Positions 24,308 through 33,201 of a DNA stretch of 64,000 nucleotides are shown here, piece by piece. Position 1 is the stretch's first letter, and every line of letters begins with the position of its first letter. The notes beneath the pieces are model-generated. The model did not search any database. It worked only from the letters and a program-made list of their open reading frames with translations, and was not told the DNA's origin. The translations under genes and the position numbers were made by a program. Source of the DNA: Burkholderia sp. D-99 (GTDB taxonomy: Bacteria > Pseudomonadota > Gammaproteobacteria > Burkholderiales > Burkholderiaceae); NCBI RefSeq assembly GCF_011605345.1, contig NZ_JAAOXM010000002.1:434001-498000 (forward strand). The letters run 5' to 3'.

Positions 24308-25585
24308 TTACCCGCGCCGCAACGGCCTGAACCCCGCCCGCACTTCACGCGCAAACAACTCCGGCTCTTCCCATGCCGCGAAGTGCCCGCCCTTGTCGAC
24401 TTCGTTGAAGTAGATCAGGTTGTGATAACTGCGCTCGGCCCAACTGCGCGGCGCTTGATAGATCTCCCCCGGAAACACCGTGATCGCGGCCGGCAACGCG
24501 ATATCCACCGCGTTGAAGTTGTTCGAGTGATCCTCCCAGTAGATCTGCGCAGCGGACGTCGCGGTGTTCGTCAGCCAGTACAGCGAGATGTCGTCGAGAA
24601 TCTCGTCGCGCGGAATCGAGCGTTCGGGCACGCCGCCGCTGTAGGTCCATTGCGAGATCTTGTCGACCATCCATGCAGCCTGCCCCGACGGCGAATCGGC
24701 CAGCGCATAGCCGACCGTCTGCGGGCGCGTGACCATCATCGCCGAGTAGCCGCAGTTGTCGCGATAGAAGGTCGCGAGCTTCTCGTACGCGGCCTTCTCC
24801 TTCGGCGACAGCGACGCCGGCGCGGGCGCGTCGGTCGCGAGCAGCGTCGCGATATCCGGCGGCACCGTTGCCGGCATGTTCACGTGAATCCCGGCCAGGC
24901 CCTGCACGCGCTGCATCGCCATCCGGTGCGAGATCACCGAGCCGCAGTCGCCGCCCTGCGACACGAAGCGCGTATAACCGAGGCGCGCCATCAGTTCGCC
25001 CCACGCGCGCGCGATGTGGTCGGAACCCCAGCCGGTCTGCGTCGGCCGGCCCGAAAAGCCGAAGCCCGGCAACGACGGCACGACGACATGGAACGCATCG
25101 TCGGCGCTCGCGCCGTGCGCGGTCGGGTCGGTCAGCGGGCCGATCGCCTTCAGCAGCTCGAAGATCGAACCGGGCCAGCCGTGCGTCATGATCATCGGCA
25201 TCGCGTTCTCGTGCCGCGAGCGCACGTGGATGAAATGAATGTCGAGCCCGTCGATTTCCGTGATGAACATCGGGAAGCCGTTCAGGCGCGCCTCGCCCTT
25301 GCGCCAGTCGTAATCGGTGCCCCAGTAGCGCAGCAGCGTCTGCATGCGCGCCAGCCGCACACCCTGCGATTCGTCGGCGACGGTCTCGCGACCCGGCCAG
25401 CGTGTGGCCGCGATACGGCGGCGCAGGTCGGCGACGGCTTCATCGGGAATGTGCGCGGTGAACGGGCGTATGCCGCTCGCGCCGGTCGCGGCATGCAGCG
25501 CCGTGGGCAGCATCGCCGAGACCCCGGCGGCCACGGACGTGGCAAGCAGGTGGCGACGCATCGGGGAAAACGGTGTGGAAGACAT
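24308..25585 (-). CDS. Exported epoxide hydrolase with N-terminal EHN domain
   Basis: This is 425 aa from ATG 25585 with aaaggag upstream. An RR-containing signal sequence (SPMRRHLLATSVAAGVSAMLPTALHAA) is followed by the epoxide hydrolase N-terminal domain (IRPFTAHIPDEAVADLRRRIAATRWPG), which wraps the core. Then come MIMTHGWPGSIFELL (oxyanion HGWP), FVSQGGDCGSVISH with the nucleophile Asp, and VDKGGHFAAWEEPELF with the catalytic His. It opens epoxides to diols by a covalent ester intermediate. It is distinct from the shorter Tat-exported hydrolase at 14529-15572, which lacks the EHN domain. The substrate is unknown. Confidence 0.9.
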   Translation of the reverse strand: MSSTPFSPMRRHLLATSVAAGVSAMLPTALHAATGASGIRPFTAHIPDEAVADLRRRIAATRWPGRETVADESQGVRLARMQTLLRYWGTDYDWRKGEARLNGFPMFITEIDGLDIHFIHVRSRHENAMPMIMTHGWPGSIFELLKAIGPLTDPTAHGASADDAFHVVVPSLPGFGFSGRPTQTGWGSDHIARAWGELMARLGYTRFVSQGGDCGSVISHRMAMQRVQGLAGIHVNMPATVPPDIATLLATDAPAPASLSPKEKAAYEKLATFYRDNCGYSAMMVTRPQTVGYALADSPSGQAAWMVDKISQWTYSGGVPERSIPRDEILDDISLYWLTNTATSAAQIYWEDHSNNFNAVDIALPAAITVFPGEIYQAPRSWAERSYHNLIYFNEVDKGGHFAAWEEPELFAREVRAGFRPLRRG

Positions 25586-25788
25586 CGTTCGGCATCTCCT
25601 TTCGTGAAGTGGAAAGTGAACATGCCGCGCGCGGGGCCGCGCCTTCGCTTTCAATCCGGCGCGCCCGGCTCACGCGGCGTCGCCCATTTGAAAGGTCTGA
25701 TGTATCCCGGATTTGTCTGGCTTGTACGCGTTTGTAGCGGCTGCGCGGCGAGCGGCCCGGCCAGTGCGGCCGCTCGCCCGCGCGACGC

Positions 25789-26493
25789 TCAAAGCGCCTT
25801 GACGATCGCGCCGTCGACGCGAATGTTCTGCCCGGTGATGTAGCCCGCGCCGTCGGACAGCAGGAACGCGACCGTCTTCGCGATCTCGCCGGTCTTGCCG
25901 AAGCGGCCGGCCGGAATGCGTGCGACGATCTCCGGCGTTTCCGGCCAGCTGTCGATGAAGCCCGGCAGCACCGCGTTCATCCGGATGTGCTCGGCCGCAT
26001 ACCGTTCCGCGTAAAGACGCGTCCACGCGCTCAGCGCCGCGCGCAGTGCCGACGAAACGGGCATCGGCTGCTCGGGTGCGTCCGCCGCGAAGCTCGAGAT
26101 GTTGACCACTGCGCCGCCTCCCTGCTTCTGGAAGAGCGGCGTCACACGGCGCATCACCCGCACCACGTTCAGCAGGATCAGGTCGAGCCCCGCGTGCCAG
26201 TTGTCGTCGGTAATCGCCAGCAACTCGCCCTTCGGCGGATGCCCGGTGTTGTTCACGACCGCATCGATGCGACCGTAGCGCGCGAGCGTCTCCTGCACGA
26301 GCCGGTCGATATCGGCCTCTTCCGTCACCGAGCCCTGGATGCCGAACCCGCCCAGTTCCTCGCCGAGCGCCACCGCGCTGCCCGACGGCGACATCAGCGC
26401 GACGCGATAGCCCGTCGCCGCCAGTTCGCGCGCGATCGCCGCGCCCATGCCCTTGCCCGCCGCCGTGATCAACGCCACTTTTTCTACAGTCAC
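25789..26493 (-). CDS. SDR-family protein lacking the catalytic Tyr and Lys
   Basis: This is 234 aa from GTG 26493, chosen for its gaggag ribosome binding site. The Rossmann glycine motif is slightly altered (VALITAAGKGMGAAIA), and NNTG and AVLPGFIDS fit classical SDRs. The serine of the active site is present (NISS, Ser134). At the Tyr position (134+13) there is Ser147, and at the Lys position (+4) there is Arg151. Normal SDR proton relay is therefore missing, so it may use a different mechanism or only bind NAD(P)(H). It is divergent from a LysR gene that probably controls it. Confidence 0.85.
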   Translation of the reverse strand: MTVEKVALITAAGKGMGAAIARELAATGYRVALMSPSGSAVALGEELGGFGIQGSVTEEADIDRLVQETLARYGRIDAVVNNTGHPPKGELLAITDDNWHAGLDLILLNVVRVMRRVTPLFQKQGGGAVVNISSFAADAPEQPMPVSSALRAALSAWTRLYAERYAAEHIRMNAVLPGFIDSWPETPEIVARIPAGRFGKTGEIAKTVAFLLSDGAGYITGQNIRVDGAIVKAL

Positions 26494-26627
26494 GATCTGC
26501 TCCTCATTCGAATCCTGCCGCCGCGCAGCCGCCGTTCGGCCCGCCATGGTGGTAATGTAGGCGCATCGATAACGACTGTCGAACCAGTATTTCTGCCTCC
26601 AGCCGATAGTTTTTCTACAGCCTGACG

Positions 26628-27560
26628 ATGCCGCTTCGCCCCTCCCGCCTGCCGCCGCTGAATGCGCTTCGCGCGTTCGAAGTGTCCGCGCGGCACCTCA
26701 ATTTCCGCGCCGCCGCCGACGAGATCGGCGTCACGCAGGGCGCCGTCGCGCAGCAGGTGCGCCACCTCGAGGACGTGCTCGGCCTGAAGCTGTTCGAACG
26801 CCTGCCGCGCGGCCTCGCGCTGACGCACGACGGCGCCGCGTATTTCTCCGATGTCCAGCGCGCACTGCACGCGATCGCCGACGCGACCGACAAGCTCGTG
26901 AAGCGACGCGCCGCGCTGACCATCAGCACGACGCCGTCGTTCGCGTCGAAATGGCTGATCCCGCGGCTCGCGCAGTTCACCGACGCGCATCCCGACTACG
27001 ACGTGCGTGTGATCGCCGACCCGCAGATCGCGACGTTCCGCCACGATGGTGTCGATCTCGCGATCCGTTACGGCAAGCCGCCGTTCGGCAAGCATCTCGC
27101 CACGCACGCGCTGTTCCCGCTCGACGTGTGTGCCGTGTGCAGCCCCGCGCTGCTGGCCGCGCCTGCGTCGCCGCGCGCGCTTGCGGGCCACGTGCTGCTG
27201 CACGACGCGCACGACCTGTGGCCCGAGTTCCTCGCCGCGATGCCGGAGCCTGTCGACATCGATCCGCACAAGGGGCTGCGCTTCAACCAGACGTCGCTCG
27301 CGATCGATGCGGCCGTCGCCGGCCAGGGCATCGCGCTCGCCACCGATCCGCTCGTCGAGCGCGACATCGCCGCCGGCAGGCTGTGCAAGCCGTTCGATTT
27401 CGCGTTCCCGCTGTCGATGGGGTTCTATCTCGTGTATCCGGCCGAGCGGCGCGATGACGATGCCATCGTCGTGATGCGCGAGTGGATGACCGCGCAGGTG
27501 GCGTCGGACAGGCGGCCGCCCGATTCACCGGGCAGCCGCGGCGCGGGAAACGACGCATAG
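26628..27560 (+). CDS. LysR-family regulator, GcvA-like
   Basis: This 310-aa protein opens with the GcvA-type start LPPLNALRAFEVSARHLNFRAAADEIGVTQGAVAQQVRHLE, the DNA-binding HTH. The effector domain contains TPSFASKWLIPRLAQF, HDGVDLAIRYGKP and GQGIALATDPLVERDI. It is divergent from the atypical SDR gene with a 134-bp gap, so regulation of that gene is likely. The effector is unknown. Confidence 0.93.
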   Translation: MPLRPSRLPPLNALRAFEVSARHLNFRAAADEIGVTQGAVAQQVRHLEDVLGLKLFERLPRGLALTHDGAAYFSDVQRALHAIADATDKLVKRRAALTISTTPSFASKWLIPRLAQFTDAHPDYDVRVIADPQIATFRHDGVDLAIRYGKPPFGKHLATHALFPLDVCAVCSPALLAAPASPRALAGHVLLHDAHDLWPEFLAAMPEPVDIDPHKGLRFNQTSLAIDAAVAGQGIALATDPLVERDIAAGRLCKPFDFAFPLSMGFYLVYPAERRDDDAIVVMREWMTAQVASDRRPPDSPGSRGAGNDA

Positions 27561-27631
27561 GCGCCAGGCGCGATCCCGGGCGGCCGGCGGACTGCCCTGC
27601 AACGGGCGATATGCCGCGAGGAGACGATCCG

Positions 27632-27913
27632 ATGGGATGGGAAGAAAAGTACGGCGGCATCTGGACAGGCGTGCTGATGCCCGGCGAGATGCCCGTTGCC
27701 GAAACGCACCTCGTCGATCGGCATCTGGTCACGCTGATTGCCCGACGACCCGACGGCCTGTATCGGGCCGTCGTCCTGGGGCATCACCACGACCCGCAGT
27801 GGCGCCTGCCGTTCTGGGGGGAAGTCATCGCGCCCGCGATGGTCGCGTCGATCGATGACGGGGAACAGTACCTCGCCGCGGCATTGGCCCGTCACGTCGA
27901 ACGCGACTCGTGA
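27632..27913 (+). CDS. Hypothetical protein, 93 aa
   Basis: ATG 27632 has gaggag 9 nt upstream; an in-frame ATG at 27611 would add seven residues. The protein is soluble, with WEEKYGGIWTGVLMPGEMP, HLVDRHLVTLIARRPDGLYRAVVLGHHHDPQW, then an Ala-rich acidic end. There is no signal peptide or helix. It follows the LysR gene after 71 bp. Family not recognised. Confidence 0.55.
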   Translation: MGWEEKYGGIWTGVLMPGEMPVAETHLVDRHLVTLIARRPDGLYRAVVLGHHHDPQWRLPFWGEVIAPAMVASIDDGEQYLAAALARHVERDS

Positions 27914-27953
27914 AGGATGAAATTACGGCGAGTCGGCCCGCGAGCACGGCACG

Positions 27954-28167
27954 CTCAGGGCGCGATCCACCGGCCTTCATAACCGCCTTCGTGCAGGTCG
28001 AACACCGCGCGACGGTGGCCGGCGCGCGCGAGTTCGAGCCAGTCGATGCGCGTCACGCTCCTCAGGGCGCGATCCACCGGCCTTCGTAGCCGCCTTCGTG
28101 CAGGTCGAACACCGCGCGACGATGGCCGGCCCGCGCGAGTTCGAGCCAGTCGATGCGCGTCACGCTC
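27954..28167. repeat. 107-bp tandem duplication covering the 3' end of the PNPOx-like gene
   Basis: Copy A is 27954-28060 and copy B 28061-28167. They differ at four bases. Copy B is the real 3' end, including the stop, of the minus-strand PNPOx-like gene; copy A lies just beyond that stop. All four differences are synonymous if copy A is read in the gene's frame (GGC/GGT, TAC/TAT, CAT/CAC, CGG/CGC). Copy A also retains its own TGA. This suggests two alleles brought side by side by recombination, not a decaying duplicate. Confidence 0.95.
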
Positions 28168-28658
28168 ATGTGCAGCAGGCAGAAGTTTTCATAACCGTCG
28201 TCGGTGGGATTTGCGCGCTGGCTCGCCGATACATGCGCGGCTTCAGGCGACTCGACCGGCGTACCCGGCGGCAACGGTGCGCGATACAGCAGCAGCGTAT
28301 GCGGACGGCTCGATTGCCAGATCGCGCGGCGTTGTGCTTCGTCGTCGCAGATCGACGCAACGCCCTCCACGCGAATCTGCACGAGCGCATCGAGATCGTT
28401 GGCGACGAGCGCGATGCGCGGATCGCGGCGCAGCTCCGCGACCTTCTCCGAGCGCGCATCGGTATGAAACGACAGCACGCGATCGGCACGACTCGCCTGA
28501 CGCAAGACGATCGTGCGCACTTTCGGCGCGCCGTCGACACCGAGGGTCGCGGCCTGCAGCATCGTGAACGGCGAACGCTGCGCACTCACGCCGGATTCGA
28601 GGCAGGACCAGAGGCGCTCGTACGTTTGCGCGAGCGATTCGGAAGTTGGGTCGGTCAT
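28062..28658 (-). CDS. Pyridoxamine 5'-phosphate oxidase-family flavoprotein
   Basis: This is 198 aa from ATG 28658 (MTDPTSESLAQTYERLWSCLE). The FMN-binding split barrel covers ATLGVDGAPKVRTIVLRQ, FHTDARSEKVAELRRDPRIALV and LDALVQIRVEGVASI. The C-terminal FCLLHMSVTRIDWLEL...GHRRAVFDLHEGGYEGRWIAP is typical of the Alr4036-like group near PdxH, not of PdxH itself. It probably binds FMN. The 3' 107 bp are duplicated directly downstream. Upstream on the same strand are a 63-aa ORF and a PLP aminotransferase; a link to vitamin B6 cofactor supply is possible. Confidence 0.88.
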   Translation of the reverse strand: MTDPTSESLAQTYERLWSCLESGVSAQRSPFTMLQAATLGVDGAPKVRTIVLRQASRADRVLSFHTDARSEKVAELRRDPRIALVANDLDALVQIRVEGVASICDDEAQRRAIWQSSRPHTLLLYRAPLPPGTPVESPEAAHVSASQRANPTDDGYENFCLLHMSVTRIDWLELARAGHRRAVFDLHEGGYEGRWIAP

Positions 28659-28753
28659 GACGGAGCGGCGATCGTGCGTGTTGCGATCGCGCAAGCTTAA
28701 CCGCTTGCGGCGGCAACGGCACGCGTGCGGCGCGCCGGCCATCGCCGTGCGGC

Positions 28754-28945
28754 TCAGTTGTAGCCGAGTACGACCGGTGCCGCGTCGCCGAGGTCGGCCG
28801 CCGGCTCCGCGCCGAAGCGGCCGAGCACGTCGGCCACATACTGCGGCCCTGCGCTGATCTGCGACGACCGGTGCGCAACAGGCCGGTTATCGCCCGCGCC
28901 CGGCGCTGCGCCCATCGATACGGTGTCGTTGACGGTGATATTCAC
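28754..28945 (-). CDS. Small hypothetical protein, 63 aa
   Basis: ATG 28945 (MNITVNDTVSMGAAPGAGDN) lies 12 nt after the stop of the aminotransferase gene in the same direction, with aaggagacatcaacgtga upstream as a strong ribosome binding site. The protein is polar, without a signal peptide or helix; it ends FGAEPAADLGDAAPVVLGYN. No cysteines are present. It is probably translated, given the spacing and the binding site, but no family is recognised. Confidence 0.6.
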   Translation of the reverse strand: MNITVNDTVSMGAAPGAGDNRPVAHRSSQISAGPQYVADVLGRFGAEPAADLGDAAPVVLGYN

Positions 28946-28957
28946 GTTGATGTCTCC

Positions 28958-30157
28958 TTACGCGGCCAGCGCCGCACCATACGCGCGCACGAGGCGTGCG
29001 ACGCCTTCCCGGATCGCATCGACGTCCGGCGCGGCAAACGACAGGCGCAGCGATGCCGCGTCGACGTTGTCCGCGAAGAACGCCTTGCCCGGCACGAACA
29101 CGATCTTGTTTGCGATCGCTTGCTGCAGCAGCACGTCCGACGACACCGCGCCGATTCGCGCCCACACGAACATCCCGCCTTCGGGACGATGGAATTCGAT
29201 CGCATCGCCCAGGCCGTCGCGCAACGCGTCGCACATCGCAGCGCATTTGCGCTGGTAGGCGGCGGTGATACGCGGCAGATGGCGTTCGAGCGCGCCGTCG
29301 GCCAGATATTCGGCGGCGGCCGCCTGCGTCCACGGCGTGCTGCACAGATCGACCGTCTGCTTCGCGATCACGCAGCGCCGCGCGATCTCGGCCGGCGCGA
29401 TCGTCCAGCCCACCCGCAACCCCGGCGCGACGATCTTCGACAGGCTCGCGAAATGCACGATCCAGTCGCGCGCGCCGTCCACTTCATCGGCGAGTGCAAG
29501 CATCGACGGCACGGCTTCGCCCGCGAAACGCAGGTCTCCGTACGGATCATCCTCGACGATCAGGAAGCGGTATTGCACCGCGAGACGCAGCAGCTTCAGC
29601 CGACGCTCGCGCGTGAGCGTCGCGCCCGTCGGGTTCGCGAAGGTCGGGACCGTGTAGAGCAGCTTCGGCTGCGCGATCGCGCCGGACGCGAGCTGTTCGC
29701 CCAGACGATCGACGTCGAGCCCCGCGCCGTCGACCGGAATCGTCACGATGCGCGCCTGCTGCAGACGCATCGCCTGCAGCGTCGCCGGATAGGCCGGCTG
29801 CTCGGTCAGCACGACGTCGCCGGGCGACACCATCACGCGCAGCAACAGGTCGAGCCCCTGCTGCGAACCGGTCGTGACGAGCAGTTCGGCCGCCGTGCAC
29901 GCCACACCGCGACGCGCCATCAGCGCGATCAGTTGCTGCTTCAGTTCGGCGAGGCCGTCGGTCGGGCCGTATTGCAGGCAGCGCACGGGCTGCGCGTACG
30001 CGCGCTCGGCGGCTGCGTTCAGGCCGTCGACGTCGAACAGGTCGCTGGCCGGATAGCCGCCCGCGAAGGAAATCATGCCCGGTTCGGACAGGTACTTGAA
30101 CAGTTCGCGGATCGGCGAGCCGGCGGGATTCTGGAATGAGGGAGTGAACGCGTACAT
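28958..30157 (-). CDS. PLP-dependent aminotransferase, class I fold (LysN/2-aminoadipate type)
   Basis: This is 399 aa from ATG 30157 (MYAFTPSFQNPAGSPIRELF). The fold-type I motifs are ISFAGGYPASDLFD, LQYGPTDGLAELKQQL, VTTGSQQGLDLLLRV, FANPTGATLTRERR and IVEDDPYGDLRF. The PLP lysine is in HFASLSKIVAPGLRVGW, and LRLSFAAPD holds the substrate-carboxylate arginine. This group transaminates 2-aminoadipate, aromatic or branched amino acids; the substrate cannot be fixed. It leads a minus-strand group with the 63-aa ORF and the PNPOx-like gene. Confidence 0.92.
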   Translation of the reverse strand: MYAFTPSFQNPAGSPIRELFKYLSEPGMISFAGGYPASDLFDVDGLNAAAERAYAQPVRCLQYGPTDGLAELKQQLIALMARRGVACTAAELLVTTGSQQGLDLLLRVMVSPGDVVLTEQPAYPATLQAMRLQQARIVTIPVDGAGLDVDRLGEQLASGAIAQPKLLYTVPTFANPTGATLTRERRLKLLRLAVQYRFLIVEDDPYGDLRFAGEAVPSMLALADEVDGARDWIVHFASLSKIVAPGLRVGWTIAPAEIARRCVIAKQTVDLCSTPWTQAAAAEYLADGALERHLPRITAAYQRKCAAMCDALRDGLGDAIEFHRPEGGMFVWARIGAVSSDVLLQQAIANKIVFVPGKAFFADNVDAASLRLSFAAPDVDAIREGVARLVRAYGAALAA

Positions 30158-30471
30158 GTCGTCGTGAGCTGGATGGCGCGGACGGCCGGGATAGCCGCCA
30201 GGTACCGGCCACCGCAGCGCTTCTGGCGCCACGGCGGTGAAATCGAGCCACGATTGTCGATAGTCATTAAGGCCGCGGCAAACGATATCTATGCACTAGG
30301 TCTTGCGGTTTGGTCATCAAATGGGGCTTGGGCGGGAGAAGCAAAACGGCGGGTACGCCGGCGCGCCGACACCGGGTTCCGGGCACGCTGCGCCGCCGGA
30401 AAGCCAATCCGCCCGATTGTTTCGCCACACGCGCACCCTGCCCGCCCCCGCTCGGCCGGGACCGAACCGAA
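30158..30471. other. Intergenic region
   Basis: This 314-bp region lies between the lipoprotein gene end and the aminotransferase start, both on the minus strand. It should contain the aminotransferase promoter. The AT-richer stretch around 30262-30320 is the likely place, but no clear -35/-10 pair was fixed. No small gene seen. Confidence 0.4.
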
Positions 30472-31440
30472 TCAGTGCGCCGTCCCGGCAGGCTCGGCCG
30501 GCGGCGGCTTGGGCTTCCACGTCGAGAGCGCGCGTGTGAGGTCGTCCGACATATAGTGCGGACCGTCGAACAGGTAGACCGTATAGCCGCGATACGCCAG
30601 CAGTTGCTTGCCCAACTCGTCGGCGCTGGCTGAACGGAACCCGCCGCGCTCGGCCGGCCGGAATGCCTCGGCGATGACCCGCACGCGTCGTTTGCCCAAT
30701 CTAGAAACCAGTTCGTCGAGGTAGCCGCGCGCGACATACGGCTCGCGGGCATAAACGCCGCAGCCGTCCTGGAAGAACACGCCGACGTCCGCAGGCAGCC
30801 ACGCTGCGAGCCAGTCCGCGAGCGCCTTTCCGCCGATGTTGGTCTGGTCGTACACGCTCACCCAGAGCGGCCGCGGCAGCCGTTGCAGGACAGCGGCGAG
30901 CTTCGGCGCGTCCTGCCAGGTCGGATCGATCTCGACCGGGAAGTAGTAGCCGGTGACATGCAGCGGGACCGGTGCGCGCGCCACTTCCAGGGACTGGTCG
31001 GCGAGCGTCGACAGATGGGTGCGCGCCCGTTTTTCGTCCTGGTAGCCGGCCAGCCCCAGGATGACATTCCTGGCCCAGGGCTCACGACTGATGCGTTCCC
31101 AGTCGGGAAGGTGCGCAGCAGGCTGGATGGGGGTGTTGGCGATGAACGCGGTATCGTCGACGACGGTCCATTGAATCAGCAGATCGTGAATGCCGAGCAT
31201 CTGCCAGCTGCCGACCGGATTCGTCGTCGAGTTGTCCACCTGCCAGACGATGCCGTCCGCGTGCACATCGTGCGCGGTCCAGCTACAGGCGGCCACGACG
31301 AGCGATGCGCCGATCGCCGCGAGCGTCGCCGCCCGGGGCGAACGTGGTGAGGCGGCGAGCGGGCCCGGTCGCGCCGCGAGCCGAAACCGGCCCATGCGCC
31401 GTTGAATCTTGCGCAAGGCCGGGCCGACGGACGTGGTCAT
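30472..31440 (-). CDS. DUF4434-like lipoprotein, putative glycan-active TIM barrel
   Basis: This is 322 aa from ATG 31440. A hydrophobic segment ends in the lipobox-like VVAAC (LAAIGASLVVAACSW), which suggests a lipoprotein. The body resembles DUF4434, a glycoside-hydrolase-like barrel: DLLIQWTVVDD, ILGLAGYQDEKRARTHL, LHVTGYYFPVEIDPTW, PLWVSVYDQTNIGGKAL, and VGVFFQDGCGVY. It lies between the aminotransferase and the terminator of the deacetylase gene and is probably transcribed on its own. A role in processing the polymer made by the neighbouring GT2 is inferred from position. Confidence 0.72.
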   Translation of the reverse strand: MTTSVGPALRKIQRRMGRFRLAARPGPLAASPRSPRAATLAAIGASLVVAACSWTAHDVHADGIVWQVDNSTTNPVGSWQMLGIHDLLIQWTVVDDTAFIANTPIQPAAHLPDWERISREPWARNVILGLAGYQDEKRARTHLSTLADQSLEVARAPVPLHVTGYYFPVEIDPTWQDAPKLAAVLQRLPRPLWVSVYDQTNIGGKALADWLAAWLPADVGVFFQDGCGVYAREPYVARGYLDELVSRLGKRRVRVIAEAFRPAERGGFRSASADELGKQLLAYRGYTVYLFDGPHYMSDDLTRALSTWKPKPPPAEPAGTAH

Positions 31441-31496
31441 CGTTTTGGCTCCCCGGAAACATTCTCCCGTGTCATCGTAGCCGACCAAACGCAAAC

Positions 31497-31527
31497 GTGC
31501 GACCCGCATTGCCGATGCGGGTCGCAC
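31497..31527 (-). terminator. Rho-independent terminator after the deacetylase gene
   Basis: Perfect 13-bp arms (gtgcgacccgcat at 31497-31509 and atgcgggtcgcac at 31515-31527) with a 5-nt loop. On the minus strand the hairpin is followed by a T-rich run (gtttgcgtttgg). It lies 22 bp beyond the DUF2334 deacetylase stop. Confidence 0.88.
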
Positions 31528-31548
31528 GGGGCTGCCGCTATGCGCGCG

Positions 31549-33189
31549 TCACTTGGCCGTCGTGCCGTCTACGAACTTGTAGCCGAGATTCGTAATGCCG
31601 GTAATCATGCTCTGGAAGTCCTGGAACGCCGGCAATCCGAGATCCGGTTCAAGCCAGTACGGATGGAAGAAGAACGACGCGAAACCGTCCCGCACCGCCA
31701 GACCATACTGGGCATTGGTCACGATTTGCTGCCACGTGTACGTGATGCACGAGAACGGGTCGATATTGCAGATGTTGTACTGCACACTGCCCAGGTTCTC
31801 CGGAACGATCCGCTGCCCGTAGTAATCGGAGTTGATGATGTACGGGAAAAACTGCCCGGCCGAAAAGTCCTGGTTGGCGGCACCCGTGCCGAGTTGCGGT
31901 TTGGCCGACGTGTAGTACACGGCCCGCTGGAACGTGGTCGGGAACGTGAGGGCTGTCGCTGACGAAGCCGCCGGCGACATCTGGTACTGCGGCGCGGCCC
32001 AGCCGACGATCTTGTAGCCGTTGGTCGTGAACTCGAGCAGGCCATCGGCCATTCTGCCTTCCGCCCACGGGATGGAGTCCTCATCAACCGGCCGGTTCTG
32101 TACCGCAAACCAGAACTCGTAGTCGCTGCCGCTCACTGCATTCTGCAGGTTCGGCGTCGAATCGTACTGGTGCGTATAACCATGCATCACGATCGAGCCG
32201 CCGCGTGCGATGGCATAGTTCAGCGCACTCTTGAGGCCGGTTGCCTGTGCCAGATGGATCGTCTCCGGCACGCCGCCGTTGTAATAGCCGTTCGGGTCCG
32301 TATACAACGGGATGGTTGCCATCGTGAACGGAATCTTCTTCGAGTACATGTAGTTCGTCAGCTGCTGCATCGAACTCGTCGTCGTATACGCGTCGAGATC
32401 CTCCAGGCGGACGAGCGCACGGTGATTCACCGGTGCATTGGTCTGCAGGATGTCATGCAGGATGTCGCAAATCACGAGGTAGCGATCCGTCGGGCCGATG
32501 TAGGAAAACGGCATGTCCGCGAAGTACCAGAAGTTGCCCGAGCGCACGATGTAGGGCGTGGTTGCCCCGCTCTGGCTGTTCTTGATGGTGACGAGCGCTT
32601 GCGCCTTCGTGGTATTGATCTGGGTCAGTCCGACATCCGGATCCGCGCTGATGACGCCGGTCGACGCGTTATACGAGTAATACTTGACCATCGACAGGTT
32701 CTTGTACGTGACCGTGTCGTAAAAACCCGGATTCGGATTGCTCGCCGAAGGCGTCGCGTTCATCCCCGCGAGGCCGAGAAAGCTGAACCCGAAGGTCTGG
32801 TTGAACGTGTAGGCCGTGTTCCATGCCAGTTGCCACAGGTTGTACTTGAACCAGACCACGGTCTTCGTGGTGGTCATCACGTCGCTCATGAACGCCGTCG
32901 GAATCGGGTTGTTGTAGTAGTCGCCGATATAGAACGTGACGTCGTGGCTCCCGACCATGCCGGACGTGTAGTTCTGGATCGGAACCAGATCGATCGTCGC
33001 GTTGAAATGGCCAAGCAGGTTTCTCAGCATGATGCTGTACATCAGGCCCAGCTTCGAATACGGGTCATTCGCCGGATTGTCGTACAGCACGAGCGTATGG
33101 GCGGTGGTGGTCTGCGCGTGCGCGGTGACCGGCAATGTCATTTGCGCGAGTCCCGCAAGCAGGGCGATGACGAGCAAGATCTTTTTCAT
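31549..33189 (-). CDS. DUF2334 polysaccharide deacetylase-like secreted protein
   Basis: This 546-aa protein has a clear signal peptide (MKKILLVIALLAGLAQMTLPVTAHAQ). Residues of about 235-400 form a NodB-like DUF2334 domain: HRALVRLEDLDAY supplies the Asp motif, and GGSIVMHGYTHQYDST carries the H-x3-H zinc motif. The first 230 residues (YDNPANDPYSKLGLMYSIMLRNLLGHF...) look like an associated receiver-like fold. It probably removes acetyl groups from an exported polysaccharide in the periplasm. It is preceded after 12 nt by a small secreted protein gene. The divergent NfrB/NfrA-like genes give it a likely substrate. Confidence 0.87.
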   Translation of the reverse strand: MKKILLVIALLAGLAQMTLPVTAHAQTTTAHTLVLYDNPANDPYSKLGLMYSIMLRNLLGHFNATIDLVPIQNYTSGMVGSHDVTFYIGDYYNNPIPTAFMSDVMTTTKTVVWFKYNLWQLAWNTAYTFNQTFGFSFLGLAGMNATPSASNPNPGFYDTVTYKNLSMVKYYSYNASTGVISADPDVGLTQINTTKAQALVTIKNSQSGATTPYIVRSGNFWYFADMPFSYIGPTDRYLVICDILHDILQTNAPVNHRALVRLEDLDAYTTTSSMQQLTNYMYSKKIPFTMATIPLYTDPNGYYNGGVPETIHLAQATGLKSALNYAIARGGSIVMHGYTHQYDSTPNLQNAVSGSDYEFWFAVQNRPVDEDSIPWAEGRMADGLLEFTTNGYKIVGWAAPQYQMSPAASSATALTFPTTFQRAVYYTSAKPQLGTGAANQDFSAGQFFPYIINSDYYGQRIVPENLGSVQYNICNIDPFSCITYTWQQIVTNAQYGLAVRDGFASFFFHPYWLEPDLGLPAFQDFQSMITGITNLGYKFVDGTTAK

Positions 33190-33201
33190 GGCCGTTTCTC
33201 C

